Shown: positions 1 to 8,992 of the stretch, piece by piece
Layout: each line of letters begins with the position of its first letter
Numbering within the stretch: position 1 is the first letter of the stretch
Assembly (NCBI GenBank): GCA_003224085.1
Contig: QHYK01000060.1
Location: 1-64,000 of the forward strand
Length of the DNA: 64,000 nt
From: Acidobacteriota bacterium
GTDB lineage: Bacteria; Acidobacteriota; Terriglobia; Acidiferrales; UBA7541
Direction of reading: 5' to 3'
Notes under the pieces: model-generated
Database searches by the model: none
What the model was told of the DNA's origin: nothing
Seen by the model: only the letters and a program-made list of their open reading frames with translations
Position numbers and translations under genes: made by a program

Positions 1-534
1 GAACCACGCGATGTTGTTGATGAGAATGTCTTCGATCCCGAAGATGACCGTTGGCCGCACAATCGTGTAAGCCAGACCCGACTCGCTCACCGCCTGCTCC
101 AGTTGCGCTTTCCCCCGGTAGTAGCCCAGCGGTGATTCGAGCGAGGGGTTGGCGATGCTGACGTGCACAATGCGCTTCACTCCCGCGCTCTTCGCGGCGG
201 CGATCAACGTGCGTGTGTTCTGAACCGCGGATTCAAACGTGGATTTGCCGCGCGGAAAACGCACCCAATAGGTGTTGATTAACGTGGACGCGCCGCGAAA
301 TGTTTCTCGAAGCCGTTCGGGGTTGTCGAAGTTGTAGGGAAAAACTTGGACTTTCTCGCTAAACGGATTCTCTCGTTCCGGATGGTACGTCAGCGTGCGA
401 ATCTTGTATCCACGGCTCAGCAGAATTCGCGTAGCGTACTTCCCCGTGTAGCTAAACGCTCCGGTAATAGCGACCGCTTCGCCTTTAGCGTCGTTGGCCC
501 GCGATGGTCCTCGGTTTGTATCATCATGATGCAT
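1..534 (-). CDS. NAD(P)-binding epimerase/dehydratase family protein (3' end outside window)
   Basis: The reading frame runs off the left edge, so only about 178 N-terminal residues are seen. Near the N-terminus it reads EAVAITGAFSYTGKYATRILL, a Rossmann fold with a TGAFSYTG dinucleotide-binding loop, followed by ...LINTYWVRFP and later the segment VKRIVHVSIANPS and YYRGKAQLEQAV, the usual order for atypical short-chain reductases of the NmrA/NAD-epimerase type (S then YxxxK). The start is ATG at 534-532, preceded by AGAGAAG. The substrate cannot be told. It lies downstream of the frameshifted acyltransferase and membrane-protein genes and may have been co-transcribed with them. Confidence 0.8.
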   Translation of the reverse strand, partial: MHHDDTNRGPSRANDAKGEAVAITGAFSYTGKYATRILLSRGYKIRTLTYHPERENPFSEKVQVFPYNFDNPERLRETFRGASTLINTYWVRFPRGKSTFESAVQNTRTLIAAAKSAGVKRIVHVSIANPSLESPLGYYRGKAQLEQAVSESGLAYTIVRPTVIFGIEDILINNIAWF

Positions 535-599
535 CGCGTTTTCTTCTCTGCGATCTCTGCTGAGAACGAACCGTGTCAACGGCTCGCAGCTTCGGCCTC

Positions 600-1059
600 G
601 GCGCGAATGTGTTTCAGCACGCGCAAATGAACCCGATGACTGATGCAGTCGGACCACAACCGCCCCAACCGCCCGGCATCGGGTGGCCAAGAGGTTTTGG
701 CCGTCGCCGCTAACCAGTCGTTTCGACAAATCCGTTGATTCTTAACGGTCGCATCGAAGAATTCGCGTGCATTCATGCCGGGCCACACCAGAAGGTAGGC
801 GGCACTGCGTTTCGAATTCCCTGCGACTCGGCCTGTTGCGCGAGCTTCCCCCCATGTCTGCCATTTGCAACCGGCAAAGATCGCCGCGGCAAGCAGCCAC
901 ATGAAAGCCCAAGGGACGCAGCTTTGTGCCCGGCACAATCGTTATTAACGGCAGAATAATCGAGGGTGCCCAGGCAATCCCCGTTTGTGTGCGACTCGTT
1001 ACGGGCAAGCCAGCGGCTCGCGGTGGCCTCGTTTCGCTAAGAACTTCGGCGGTGCTCAT
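600..1059 (-). pseudogene. Frameshifted, truncated MBOAT/wax-ester-synthase-like acyltransferase remnant
   Basis: The first frame, from ATG 1059, gives MSTAEVLSETRPPR...ITIVPGTKLRP; the coherent continuation RPWAFMWLLAAAIFAGCKW is in the next frame. A single extra base in the GGG run at 913-915 would explain the break. The second frame continues with the segment AAYLLVWPGMNAREFF, which resembles the AYL-WPGMDA motif of membrane-bound wax synthase/O-acyltransferase proteins. Frame coherence is lost again near 690, and the catalytic C-terminal part of such proteins (usually more than 350 residues) is absent. The family call is from memory of the WPGM motif. A sequencing indel could explain one shift but not the missing C-terminus. 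Confidence 0.55.
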
Positions 1060-1075
1060 GGCCGAGGCTCATCGA

Positions 1076-1477
1076 TCAGTGCGCGGGAGAGGCAGCGCGT
1101 AAGTGCCAGCTAGGAAAAGCGCACCGGAGGTGAAATGCAACATCGCCCCAACGATTTTCGCGGCGCAGTTCGGCGTCGTAATAGAGCAGCGGAACCGGGG
1201 CGCGAACGAGCCAGAACAGTGCAATGGCTGGGGCGAGGAAACGCCCGAGGCCGTGGCCGCTCGCTAATTCTCCCGGGAAGCCAAACGTCACGGCCGCGAA
1301 AAGAAGCAGAACGCCTACGATGTAAACGGAGTGAACAACGAAACTTTGCCGGATGACGGGCGAGACTCGGGAAAGATTATCGCGATATTTCAGTTTTGCC
1401 GGGAGGAAGAGATTTGCGGATGCAATGGCCACTTGCACGAGACCGGCAACCCAGAGGAGCAGCAAGAGAACACGCAT
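1076..1477 (-). CDS. Small integral membrane protein, unknown function, C-terminus probably frameshifted
   Basis: This 133-residue frame opens with the hydrophobic MRVLLLLLWVAGLVQVAIA segment and carries two more membrane spans (VHSVYIVGVLLLFAAVTF and LAPAIALFWLVRAPVPLL). The last 20 or so residues in this frame are not membrane-like (CAFPSWHLRAASPAH). The neighbouring frame over the same bases reads TSGALFLAGTYALPLPRTDR and stops 11 bases before the next gene, which is a more natural fourth span. So a one-base indel near 1137 is likely. It sits upstream of the acyltransferase remnant on the same strand and was probably in one operon with it. The protein family is not recognised. Confidence 0.6.
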   Translation of the reverse strand: MRVLLLLLWVAGLVQVAIASANLFLPAKLKYRDNLSRVSPVIRQSFVVHSVYIVGVLLLFAAVTFGFPGELASGHGLGRFLAPAIALFWLVRAPVPLLYYDAELRRENRWGDVAFHLRCAFPSWHLRAASPAH

Positions 1478-1500
1478 GATGGCCTCCTAACGCGCAGGAT

Positions 1501-1944
1501 TCACCTGGAACTTTGATCGACCGCGCACTGCGCCGCCGCGCATTTCCTCCGTGCCGCAATCCACCGGTACCCTTTGCGCAGTATTTCCATGCCCCCGGGA
1601 ATCTTTGAGAACCACACCAGCGGCGCGGCCCACCAGATTTCGCGCGCCAGCTCGACGGCCGCGTCCGCCCCCCCGGAACGCCGACCATCGCTCATCAGGA
1701 ATTGCATCTCTTTCATCAATTCGTCGTGCCGCATGCCGAGTAGAGCCACTACGCGCGGATCCTGCAGCGGCGCGAGCGCCATCCCGCGTCGCTCCATCAT
1801 GGGCGCCAGCCAGCGCGCGATGCGCGTGCAGAATTTGCACTCCGCATCGAAGAACAGCCAGCCTCGCGCGTGCCGCCCTTTCGTGTCCGTGTATTCACTC
1901 ACCAGCGAAATCATTTTTTCGCCCTTGCTCCGCGCTTCTCTCAA
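1501..1944 (-). CDS. DUF393 (DCC-type) thiol-disulfide oxidoreductase-like protein
   Basis: The 147-residue protein carries [19 protein letters not shown] at about residues 28-46, the DxxCxxC signature of the DUF393/DCC family. The family has a thioredoxin-like fold, but its substrates are unknown. ATG 1944 overlaps the stop of the upstream GbsR-type regulator by four bases (ATGA), which favours this start and translational coupling; an internal Met at residue 11 is a possible alternative. The C-terminal part is basic and ends with a CAAAQC cysteine pair. Membership of the family is clear from the motif; any redox role is inferred. Confidence 0.8.
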   Translation of the reverse strand: MREARSKGEKMISLVSEYTDTKGRHARGWLFFDAECKFCTRIARWLAPMMERRGMALAPLQDPRVVALLGMRHDELMKEMQFLMSDGRRSGGADAAVELAREIWWAAPLVWFSKIPGGMEILRKGYRWIAARRKCAAAQCAVDQSSR

Positions 1945-2501
1945 ACGGCCTTTTTACCGAGCATGGTCACCACTTTGCCCCGCAATTTCAGAACGCCTTT
2001 CAGTGCTCCCGCGGGCATGTGGATTACTTCGTCGAACAAACCGGTCATGGCCATCAGGAATTCCCGCATGTCGGTAAGCCGCTCGCGCGTATAAGCGTCG
2101 CCTTGCGGATTCGCTTTGACTTCCTGCACGCACTCGTCGAGCACACGCAGCGTTGGATCGATTTCGCGGCGCTTCCGCTCTTCGGAAACGATGCGGAAGA
2201 TTTCCCAGACATCTTTGATGGACTCGAAATGGTCACGCCGGTCTCCGAGCACGTGCACGACGCGCACAATGCGCCAGCCCTGGAGTTCGCGGAGGCTGGT
2301 GCTCACGTTGGAGCGCGCCACGGCCAGTGTTTCCGCAATTTCGTCCGCCGGAAGAGGCCGCGGCGAGAGGAACAGCAGCGCATGCACCTGCGCGACGGTG
2401 CGGTTGATGCCCCAGCGAGTGCCCATCTCGCCCCAATGGAGGATGAATTTCTGAGCAACAGGGGTGAGGGAATTTGGCGTTGTTTTTGTATGTACGCTCA
2501 T
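1941..2501 (-). CDS. GbsR/MarR-family transcriptional regulator
   Basis: The 186-residue protein begins with a winged helix-turn-helix: [17 protein letters not shown], then [25 protein letters not shown] and the wing segment [12 protein letters not shown]. This pattern (GxNRTVAQVxALL, SNVSxSLREL, GDRRDHFE) is typical of GbsR-like regulators in the MarR superfamily. The C-terminal half is helical and probably dimerises. It is the first gene of a unit with the DUF393 gene (four-base overlap). An inverted repeat sits on its start codon, suggesting autoregulation. The ligand is unknown. Confidence 0.85.
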   Translation of the reverse strand: MSVHTKTTPNSLTPVAQKFILHWGEMGTRWGINRTVAQVHALLFLSPRPLPADEIAETLAVARSNVSTSLRELQGWRIVRVVHVLGDRRDHFESIKDVWEIFRIVSEERKRREIDPTLRVLDECVQEVKANPQGDAYTRERLTDMREFLMAMTGLFDEVIHMPAGALKGVLKLRGKVVTMLGKKAV

Positions 2502-2528
2502 TTCTGTAATTTCTCTCTATTCAGAAAT
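2500..2528. promoter_or_regulatory. Inverted repeat over the GbsR-type regulator start, candidate operator
   Basis: ATTTCTG (2500-2506) and CAGAAAT (2522-2528) form a perfect 7-base inverted repeat with a 15-base AT-rich spacer. It overlaps the start codon and leader of the minus-strand regulator gene. Members of the MarR superfamily commonly bind such palindromes at their own promoters; use as an operator here is inferred from position only. Confidence 0.4.
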
Positions 2529-2781
2529 TACTAAAAACACCGCCCGTTTGTCAAGGGTTTTCTTTGGAGGGGCCTGCTTGGAGCGTTTTCAACGCTTTGC
2601 GAGCAGAACAAGCATGCCGCGCAATTGGCTCGCGCTATCAGGCAGGCGAAGCCGTCCTGGCGGGAGGGGCATTTTGAGGCGCCTTCCTTCTCTGCACTGC
2701 GACTCTCGCGCAAGGCAGGGCCGACACGAAGGGCGGGGCCGGTGGGGCCGTTTCTGGTGCAGCGAAACTGCGCTTAAGCGG

Positions 2782-4803
2782 CTAGTAGTGCAGGTCGAAA
2801 TTCAACAGGTGCCAGTGCACCAGAAACCAGAAAAACCCGACACAGCCGACCGCAACCAGCGTGTTCCAGATTTTGTACCAAACCCACTCTGTCGTATCGG
2901 GCCAGGACTTGACCGCGGCCACCACGGTGATGAGCGCGGTGACGCCGACGAGCCATCCTAGGACTTGCAGCAGATGGAGCTTTAAGTCGCCGCTGGACCC
3001 GAGATCGAGCTTCTCTAAGAGGTTGAGGGTCCACACAAATCCAATCAAGTAAATGATATTGATGATGCATCCGATTTTCACCCAGCGGCGCCATTTCCGC
3101 GCAGCCGGATCCAGCATCAACGATTGTCGATAATGCTTGCGCAAAATCGCCCCAACCGGCCAAAAGAGAATTGTGAGGGCCGCCACGCCAACGCCCAGTC
3201 CAAGGACCACGTAATTGAACATCTGGTTGTCCAGCGTGCTATCGACTTGCTGAAAGACCATGAAGGGATAATCGATGTACGCCACGCGGTGCCCAGCAGC
3301 GTCTTTCACAAAAGCCATTTTCTCCGGGCCATCAACGGAGCGGAAGAGCAATGGGGCAATTTCTCGAAAATGGCGCGGCTGGCCGTTTTCTTTTTTTAGA
3401 AAACCGTCCAGATAAATCGTGTTGTCCTTGGGATCGGCAACAATCTTGGCCTGTCCGAGGACGGTGGTCACCGCCAAAATGTTCGTCTCGAAGCGGCGGC
3501 TGATTTTGTAAGGCCCGGCGACGCTCTGCGCGTCCTGTTTCGCCGTGGCCATTGTGGGCGCGTTCGACGGCCCGGCGGGAAAATAGCGGTCCATGAATTT
3601 GATGTACAGGTCGCCGCGCGCATCGCCATGGTCGGGCCTGCCCGCGCTGTTGTAGGAGACAAACAATCCCACGTTCGAATCCAAGATCAAGAACAGGTCG
3701 CTGTGGAACAACTCCGTGTCGCCGCCGTGCGAGATGACGCGATGGCCGTTCATGTTCTGTTCGTAGAAACCCAAGGCCATCGCGTTCATGCCAGCGGGCC
3801 AGCCTCCTTGCCGCGCGTGCATCTGCATCGCGGTCTCTGGGCTGAGAATCTGCACCTCGCCGTAGCGGCCGTTTTGCAAATGCATAATCATCCAGTGCGC
3901 CATGGATTCGGCGGAAGCGGAGAGGGATCCGGCGGGAGCGACTTCCACCCACTCGAAGTGCTTGGGCTTGCCGGAACCGAGGTCGTAACCGTTGGACATG
4001 AACGGCTTAAGCGATTCCGGCAAGGGCTGACGAAATGTGGCGCGGTTCATGTTGAGCGGCTTGAAGAAATGTTCGTCCACATAATCGTCGAACGGCTGGC
4101 CGGAAACGCGCTCGACCGTATACGCGGCCAGGGTCGTGGCGTAGTTCGAGTAGGCTGGAATTGTACCCGGCGCGAAAATCTGCTTAGGCAAATGCGCCGG
4201 CAAATACTGGGTCATCGGCGTCAACAGTTTCTGATCGCCGACAAAAAGGTCCTTGACGGTTTCTTCAAAACCCGAGCGATGGGTCATGATGTCGCGGAGG
4301 GTCGTGGGTTTGCCGAAGGTCAGCGGAATCTTGAAGTCCAGATACTGGTTTACGTCCACATCCAGATTTAGCTTGCCTTGTTCCACCTGCTGCATCACTG
4401 CGGTCCAGGTGAAAGTCTTCGAGATGGAACCTGGGCGGAAAAGCGTGTCCGGCGGCGAAACGGGCGTTTTCTTTTCGGCGTCGGAGTAGCCGTATCCTTT
4501 TTCGAAGAGCACTTTTCCGTCTTTCACCACGGCAACGACGGCGCCGGCGATGTCGGCTTTTTCAATTTGCTGCGGGATCAGCCCGTCGAGAAACGCAGAG
4601 AGGTCCGCTGCGGTCAATTCCTGGCCGCGCACCGCCGCAGTAGAGGCTGCGCCCGCCGCAGGCGCTGAAGAACTTTTTGTTGCTGCGGAAACGCTCTTCG
4701 TCGCCGGCGGCTTTTGTTCCTGAGCGCGGAGTTGCGAGCTCACAAAGCCAAATCCTGCCAGGAACGCGACGCTACACAGAACCCGTGGACGCCCGCTCGT
4801 CAT
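2782..4803 (-). CDS. Secreted or membrane-anchored serine hydrolase, class C beta-lactamase family
   Basis: A 673-residue protein with an N-terminal export signal (about residues 1-28), an Ala/Ser-rich linker, and then a beta-lactamase/esterase domain. The SxxK motif SISK is at about residues 126-129 (context RPGSISKTFTW), YSN of the YxN motif near residue 215, and an HGGD motif further on that fills the KTG/HxG position. Four C-terminal hydrophobic segments (for example FNYVVLGLGVGVAALTILFW) form a membrane domain. ATG 4803 is preferred over the longer frame because GGGAG lies seven bases upstream. The substrate (peptide, ester or beta-lactam) cannot be told. It stands alone with long leaders on both sides. 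Confidence 0.85.
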   Translation of the reverse strand: MTSGRPRVLCSVAFLAGFGFVSSQLRAQEQKPPATKSVSAATKSSSAPAAGAASTAAVRGQELTAADLSAFLDGLIPQQIEKADIAGAVVAVVKDGKVLFEKGYGYSDAEKKTPVSPPDTLFRPGSISKTFTWTAVMQQVEQGKLNLDVDVNQYLDFKIPLTFGKPTTLRDIMTHRSGFEETVKDLFVGDQKLLTPMTQYLPAHLPKQIFAPGTIPAYSNYATTLAAYTVERVSGQPFDDYVDEHFFKPLNMNRATFRQPLPESLKPFMSNGYDLGSGKPKHFEWVEVAPAGSLSASAESMAHWMIMHLQNGRYGEVQILSPETAMQMHARQGGWPAGMNAMALGFYEQNMNGHRVISHGGDTELFHSDLFLILDSNVGLFVSYNSAGRPDHGDARGDLYIKFMDRYFPAGPSNAPTMATAKQDAQSVAGPYKISRRFETNILAVTTVLGQAKIVADPKDNTIYLDGFLKKENGQPRHFREIAPLLFRSVDGPEKMAFVKDAAGHRVAYIDYPFMVFQQVDSTLDNQMFNYVVLGLGVGVAALTILFWPVGAILRKHYRQSLMLDPAARKWRRWVKIGCIINIIYLIGFVWTLNLLEKLDLGSSGDLKLHLLQVLGWLVGVTALITVVAAVKSWPDTTEWVWYKIWNTLVAVGCVGFFWFLVHWHLLNFDLHY

Positions 4804-5021
4804 TTTCGTCTCCCGTACAAAACGAGGTTTTGACACTCAAAGTGAAACATTTGATGCGCTACTGTCAAGGAACATCGTATGGCCGACACTCTAGGCGGCA
4901 GCCACATGGCTGTCAAGCCACAATTGCGGGAAAACGCCATAGGGTAGCGCATGGCAACATTCGTTGCACTTTGGCGAGGACGACCGGCGCAGGTTTCATG
5001 CCTTGCGGCGGTCAGTGCGCC

Positions 5022-6347
5022 TTATTTTCGCGCTTCCTGAACGGCTGGGACAAGCTCGGGGATTTCGACGCGAATCACAGTACCTTCGCTCGGCCTGCTC
5101 CGGATGTCGAGCTGAAAATCCGTTCCATAGAGAACCCGCAAGCGCTCGCGCACGTTGCTCAGGCCAATTCCTTCCACGTAAACGTGCGGCAGCTTTTCTT
5201 CGGAAATCCCCACGCCGTTGTCCTCAATCTCGATGCTGAGGCGGCCGTCGCGGCCGATAGTCCGCAATTCGATTTTGCCGCCGCCGAGTTTCGGCGCGAG
5301 TCCATGCTTCAGACAATTTTCGACAATCGGTTGAAGCAGCATGCTGGGCACAAAGGCTTCCAGCGCCTCATCGTCGACGTGTTTCACGATTTCCAGGTTT
5401 TCGCGGCCAAAGCGGGCCACTTCAATGTCCAGGTAGTCGTCGATGAACTGGAGTTCCTCGCGAAGCGGCACGAATGTTTCGTGCTTGCGCAACAGCCTCC
5501 GCAGAATGTTGCTCAACTTCAGCACGACGCCGCGAGCCGCGTCGGGGTCAAAACGGATGAGCGCCGTCACGGTATTCAGCGTGTTAAAGAGAAAATGCGG
5601 GTTGATTTGGCGCGACAGCGCGTCCATTCGCGCTTTCATCAAAAGCTGCTGGTGCCGCTCGAGGTTCATCTCGTTGCGCGTGTTGTTCCAGATTTTCAAC
5701 GGCGACGCCACGGCCATTAATGCGGCGATCACCGCGAGCACCAACCCCCAGTCCCACCGAGCATGGATGGCGAAGAGCCACTTCGGTTTGGTGGCCATCA
5801 CCAGCGCCACGCGGCCTACTTCCAGACCGACGCACGTCGCCAGCGGCGCCATCTCCCAGGACAGTTCGGCTTTTCTCAACAAGCGGACGGTGGCCTTGGG
5901 AATGTTCAGAAAAGTGAATGGCCCAAAATTCCAGAGGTCCTCTTTATTAGGAATGGCTTGCCGGATCAGCCCGCCCAGCAAACCCGCGGCAGAAGCCGCG
6001 GGCATCGCCAGCCATTCGTGTCCTACCAAGGCGGGGATGGTGATGATGGCTCCGCCGATGGGCCCAACAACACGGCCGCCCAGCAGCCCCATGAGGAACG
6101 CGCCTTCCAGCGACAAATCCGCAAAGGAATAGCTCGGGCCGCCAATCAGGCGCAGGGTCACACCCAGAATCAGGGGCGGCACCATGAAGAGCATCAGCTT
6201 TAGTTTTTGATCGGGGTCGCGTTGCTCGGTGAATAACACGCGGCGAAACGTGTTCCAGCGTGCGAGGAGCGCGGCAAAGGAGGAGGCTACCGCCACCTTT
6301 AGCAGCAAAGTGAACAGGAATTCGCGGATTGGCGTGGCGGAGTCCAT
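5022..6347 (-). CDS. LytS/YehU-type sensor histidine kinase
   Basis: The 441-residue protein has several N-terminal membrane spans (from LFTLLLKVAVASSF onward) including a 5TM-5TMR-LYT-like stretch with FADLSLEGAFLMG and GGRVVGPIGGA. A His_kinase-type H-box follows, with the phosphate-accepting His in QINPHFLFNTLNTV. An HATPase domain then carries the N box VENCLKHGL, DNGVGI and GIGLSNVRERL. ATG 6347 is chosen because the segment upstream has no domain character. No LytTR-type response regulator is adjacent, so the partner is elsewhere. It is transcribed divergently from ribA. The signal sensed is unknown. Confidence 0.88.
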   Translation of the reverse strand: MDSATPIREFLFTLLLKVAVASSFAALLARWNTFRRVLFTEQRDPDQKLKLMLFMVPPLILGVTLRLIGGPSYSFADLSLEGAFLMGLLGGRVVGPIGGAIITIPALVGHEWLAMPAASAAGLLGGLIRQAIPNKEDLWNFGPFTFLNIPKATVRLLRKAELSWEMAPLATCVGLEVGRVALVMATKPKWLFAIHARWDWGLVLAVIAALMAVASPLKIWNNTRNEMNLERHQQLLMKARMDALSRQINPHFLFNTLNTVTALIRFDPDAARGVVLKLSNILRRLLRKHETFVPLREELQFIDDYLDIEVARFGRENLEIVKHVDDEALEAFVPSMLLQPIVENCLKHGLAPKLGGGKIELRTIGRDGRLSIEIEDNGVGISEEKLPHVYVEGIGLSNVRERLRVLYGTDFQLDIRSRPSEGTVIRVEIPELVPAVQEARK

Positions 6348-6471
6348 CGCGCGTTCTTGTACCTGAGGTAACGCTAGCCAATCTGTAGGTCGAAGTAAAG
6401 CGAGTTGGCGAAAGGGGAAAGGAGGGGCAAACCGGTCCGAACTGCCGTTCCTGCTATACTGCTTGGTTCCC

Positions 6472-7110
6472 ATGAAAGCAAAATCGCGACAAGGCAAGCG
6501 TGCGGCCAACAACAGCGCTAGAGTGCGGAAGATTGCCCAGGCGGATCTTCCAACGCGGTACGGGCGCTTTGCGGTTTTTGGTTTTCAGGGGCGCGGGAAA
6601 AACGAAGAAGCGGTTGCACTGGTTCGTGGAAACTTGAATGGGAAAACCGCTCCGCTCGTGCGCGTGCATTCGCAGTGCTTGACAGGAGACGTCCTGACGT
6701 CGCTGCGGTGCGATTGCCGATCGCAGCTTGAGCTTTCATTGAAGAAAATCGGGCAAGCGCCATCCGGAATTTTGCTTTATTTGCCGCAGGAGGGCCGCGG
6801 TATCGGCTTGATGAACAAGCTCCGCGCGTATGAACTACAAGACGGCGGAATGGATACGGTGGAGGCAAACGAAAAGCTGGGCTTCGCTGCAGACGCGCGC
6901 GAATATGATTTTTCCGCGCAGGTTCTGAAAAAACTTGGCGCCAAACGAATTCGACTGCTTTCGAACAATCCCGAAAAAGTGCGGCAACTCGAAAAAGCGG
7001 GAGTTCAAGTGTTAGAACGCGTGCCGTGCCAGCCCCGTGTGTCCAAAATCTCGCGTGCCTACCTGAAAACCAAAAAACGTAAAATGGGGCATTTGCTTAA
7101 AGGAATCTAG
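6472..7110 (+). CDS. ribA: GTP cyclohydrolase II
   Basis: It opens the imidazole ring of GTP to give 2,5-diamino-6-ribosylamino-pyrimidinone phosphate, the first step of riboflavin synthesis. The 212-residue protein has the zinc ligands C69, C80 and C82 (CLTGDVLTSLRCDC), the substrate-binding RVHSQC, the EGRGIGLMNKLRAYELQD loop and the C-terminal LLSNNPEKV. Stand-alone GCHII proteins are near 200 residues; there is no DHBP synthase (RibB) domain fused to it. A nearby upstream Met at 6463 is an alternative start. It ends convergently with thiS, sharing four bases. Other riboflavin genes are not present in the window. Confidence 0.93.
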   Translation: MKAKSRQGKRAANNSARVRKIAQADLPTRYGRFAVFGFQGRGKNEEAVALVRGNLNGKTAPLVRVHSQCLTGDVLTSLRCDCRSQLELSLKKIGQAPSGILLYLPQEGRGIGLMNKLRAYELQDGGMDTVEANEKLGFAADAREYDFSAQVLKKLGAKRIRLLSNNPEKVRQLEKAGVQVLERVPCQPRVSKISRAYLKTKKRKMGHLLKGI

Positions 7111-7310
7111 CCGCCGCCGACGAATTGCACAATTTCGTAGCGGTCGCCGGGCTGGACGCTGGTTTTCTGCCACTCCGGGCGGGAAAGAATTTCGAGATTG
7201 CGCTCGATGGCCACGCGCCCGGGGTCCAAGCCCATTTCGTGCAGCAAATCCGTGACTGTGGAGCCGGGCTTTGCGTTGCGCTGTTCGCCGTTGACGGTGA
7301 TGGTAATCAT
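7107..7310 (-). CDS. thiS: Sulfur carrier protein ThiS
   Basis: This 67-residue beta-grasp protein (MITITVNGEQRNA...) ends in VQFVGGG, with the C-terminal Gly-Gly that is adenylated and thiocarboxylated to carry sulfur for the thiazole ring of thiamine. Middle motifs TVTDLLHEMGL and VAIERN fit the family. The longer frame upstream is not conserved in character. Usually it sits beside thiG or thiF, but no other thiamine gene is visible here. It follows the hypothetical gene at 7342-7968 on the same strand by about 30 bases, so the two may be co-transcribed. Confidence 0.88.
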   Translation of the reverse strand: MITITVNGEQRNAKPGSTVTDLLHEMGLDPGRVAIERNLEILSRPEWQKTSVQPGDRYEIVQFVGGG

Positions 7311-7341
7311 GAACTTCCTTCCTCGGCAAAAAAGTCCTGGC

Positions 7342-7968
7342 TTAGCTAGCTGAAGGCACACGCGGCTTTGCCCGCAATTGGAAACGCAAATGAGCGTGAG
7401 CCTTCCCTTTGGACGCCTCGATGACCAGCGCCACCTCGGGACCCACCAGGGGTGGCATTTCGAATTCGATTTTTGCCCGACCGAGGGGGCCGGTTTCCGA
7501 GGAAAAAACAGCCGGCTCCGCGCCGCCCTCTACGAGGGCTATCACCGTGGCGTTCGCGACGGGCTTGTTCGCAGCATCATTCACGGCGATTTGCAGCATC
7601 GCGCGCTTGCCGGAAAGCCACGTCCTCGCATTGAGCAGCTCCAGATAAAACGCACCCGCGGGCTCGGCGGCGGCCGCCTTCAGGGGCACCGAGGACTTCG
7701 CATCGTTGGAGGCGCCGAGCCTCAGCTTGCCCGACCGAATTTCATCTACCACGCTGCGGTGCTGCGTATCCACGCGAAGTTTCAGGGCCTGCTCGCGGTC
7801 AGCGTTAAGCGGAAGCAGGTCTTTGAAGCTGTTTGTGCGGCGGTGAAGCACGCGTCCGCGCAAGTAAACCGTCGTATCAATGAGCGCATGGGCAGCCCCA
7901 CGCTCCTCCGTCTGCACGTGATAGGTATCCCCGGCAACGGTCACGTTGGAATTGTGGCCGAATGGCAT
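7342..7968 (-). CDS. Hypothetical protein with an immunoglobulin-like C-terminal half
   Basis: A 208-residue protein starting MPFGHNSNVTVAGDTYHVQTEERG. The N-terminal part includes ALIDTTVYLRGRVLHRRTNSF, a conserved-looking segment that I do not recognise as a named domain. The C-terminal part (about 120-208: AMLQIAVNDAANKPVANATV...ALVIEASKGKAHAHLRFQL) has alternating beta strands with a PVANATV-type motif, like FixH/YtkA or carboxypeptidase-regulatory folds. No export signal is evident with this start. It is transcribed divergently from nuoA, sharing a 104-base promoter region. The function is unknown. Confidence 0.7.
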   Translation of the reverse strand: MPFGHNSNVTVAGDTYHVQTEERGAAHALIDTTVYLRGRVLHRRTNSFKDLLPLNADREQALKLRVDTQHRSVVDEIRSGKLRLGASNDAKSSVPLKAAAAEPAGAFYLELLNARTWLSGKRAMLQIAVNDAANKPVANATVIALVEGGAEPAVFSSETGPLGRAKIEFEMPPLVGPEVALVIEASKGKAHAHLRFQLRAKPRVPSAS

Positions 7969-8072
7969 CTCGTGTTCGTTCCCGCTTGAGCGCCGGCGGG
8001 AGCAAGCCTCGCGGAAATTCCTGCACCCGAATTGACCGAGCGGCATCCAAACCGTATTATAGCAATTTGACC

Positions 8073-8444
8073 ATGGCGGATTCTGGCTTACATACCTACG
8101 CTCCACTTCTCCTACACCTGCTGATCGCCTTCGGGCTTGCTGGCGGGCTCACCGCAGCTTCCGTGCTCGTGGGATGGCGCCGGCCAAGCCGGGCGAAACA
8201 GCAAGCGTATGAATGCGGCATGGAACCCACAGGTGACGCGCGAGAACCCTTCTCTGTCAAGTTCTACCTCGTGGCCATGGTTTTCATTTTGTTCGACGTG
8301 GAAGCCATCTTTCTGTACCCCTGGGCCTACATCTTTCGCAGTTTACGCTGGTACGGCTTTGTAGAAATGATGATTTACATCGCCGTTCTCCTGGTCGGTT
8401 ATCTTTATCTTTGGAAAAAGGGCGCGCTGGACTGGCACAAATAG
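8073..8444 (+). CDS. nuoA: NADH-quinone oxidoreductase subunit A (set 1)
   Basis: A 123-residue membrane subunit of complex I with three spans. The hallmark loop QQAYECGMEP (quinone-site loop between spans 1 and 2) and the FxxFDVEAIFLYPWA second-span motif are present. ATG 8073 gives a normal family length. It is the first gene of an eleven-gene run (A-C-D-EF-G-H-J-K-L-M-N). The expected next gene nuoB is missing: nuoC follows within nine bases. Confidence 0.95.
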   Translation: MADSGLHTYAPLLLHLLIAFGLAGGLTAASVLVGWRRPSRAKQQAYECGMEPTGDAREPFSVKFYLVAMVFILFDVEAIFLYPWAYIFRSLRWYGFVEMMIYIAVLLVGYLYLWKKGALDWHK

Positions 8445-8452
8445 AAGCGCTC

Positions 8453-8992
8453 GTGGGATTGGAAATTGTGACGGAGCCTTCCGGCCAAAAAACTAGTGTT
8501 GTAGCCGAATCCTTCCGGTCGTGGAAGCAAGAAGCGGTTGCCGAGGTCATTGAATTCCGCGGCGAAACCACGATCGTTGTGCCGCGAGAGTTCCTTCGTG
8601 TGGCGGCGGAATATTGCCGCGCGGATGCCAAGCTGCAGTTCAACCTGTTGAGCGACGCCACGTGCGTGGACCGATACCCGGTTGAACCTCGATTCGAGCT
8701 GAACTACCACCTCGTGTCTATTCCCCGGCGCGACCGCGTGCGTTTGCAAGTGAAACTGACCGGCGCAGACCCCATTGTGGATTCTCTGGTGCCCGTTTGG
8801 CCCGGAGCGAACTGGCTAGAGCGCGAAATTTTCGATCTGTTCGGGATTCGCTTTAACGGACATCCCGATTTACGGCGAATCCTGCTTCCCGAAGATTGGG
8901 AAGGCTATCCGCTCCGCAGAGATTTTCCTGTTCCAGGCTTCCGCGATGTGCCCGACACAGGAGACGTCTTCAAGAAGAGCCGCATTTTATGA
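8453..8992 (+). CDS. nuoC: NADH-quinone oxidoreductase subunit C (set 1)
   Basis: The 30-kDa peripheral-arm subunit. The segment WPGANWLEREIFDLFGIRFNG followed by HPDLRRILLPEDWEGYPLRRDFP is the family signature. GTG 8453 lies just after the nuoA stop with AGAAG upstream; a TTG at 8411 would extend the protein by 14 residues into nuoA, so the start is uncertain. The stop overlaps the nuoD start as ATGA. It is separate from nuoD, unlike the E. coli CD fusion. Confidence 0.92.
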   Translation: MGLEIVTEPSGQKTSVVAESFRSWKQEAVAEVIEFRGETTIVVPREFLRVAAEYCRADAKLQFNLLSDATCVDRYPVEPRFELNYHLVSIPRRDRVRLQVKLTGADPIVDSLVPVWPGANWLEREIFDLFGIRFNGHPDLRRILLPEDWEGYPLRRDFPVPGFRDVPDTGDVFKKSRIL

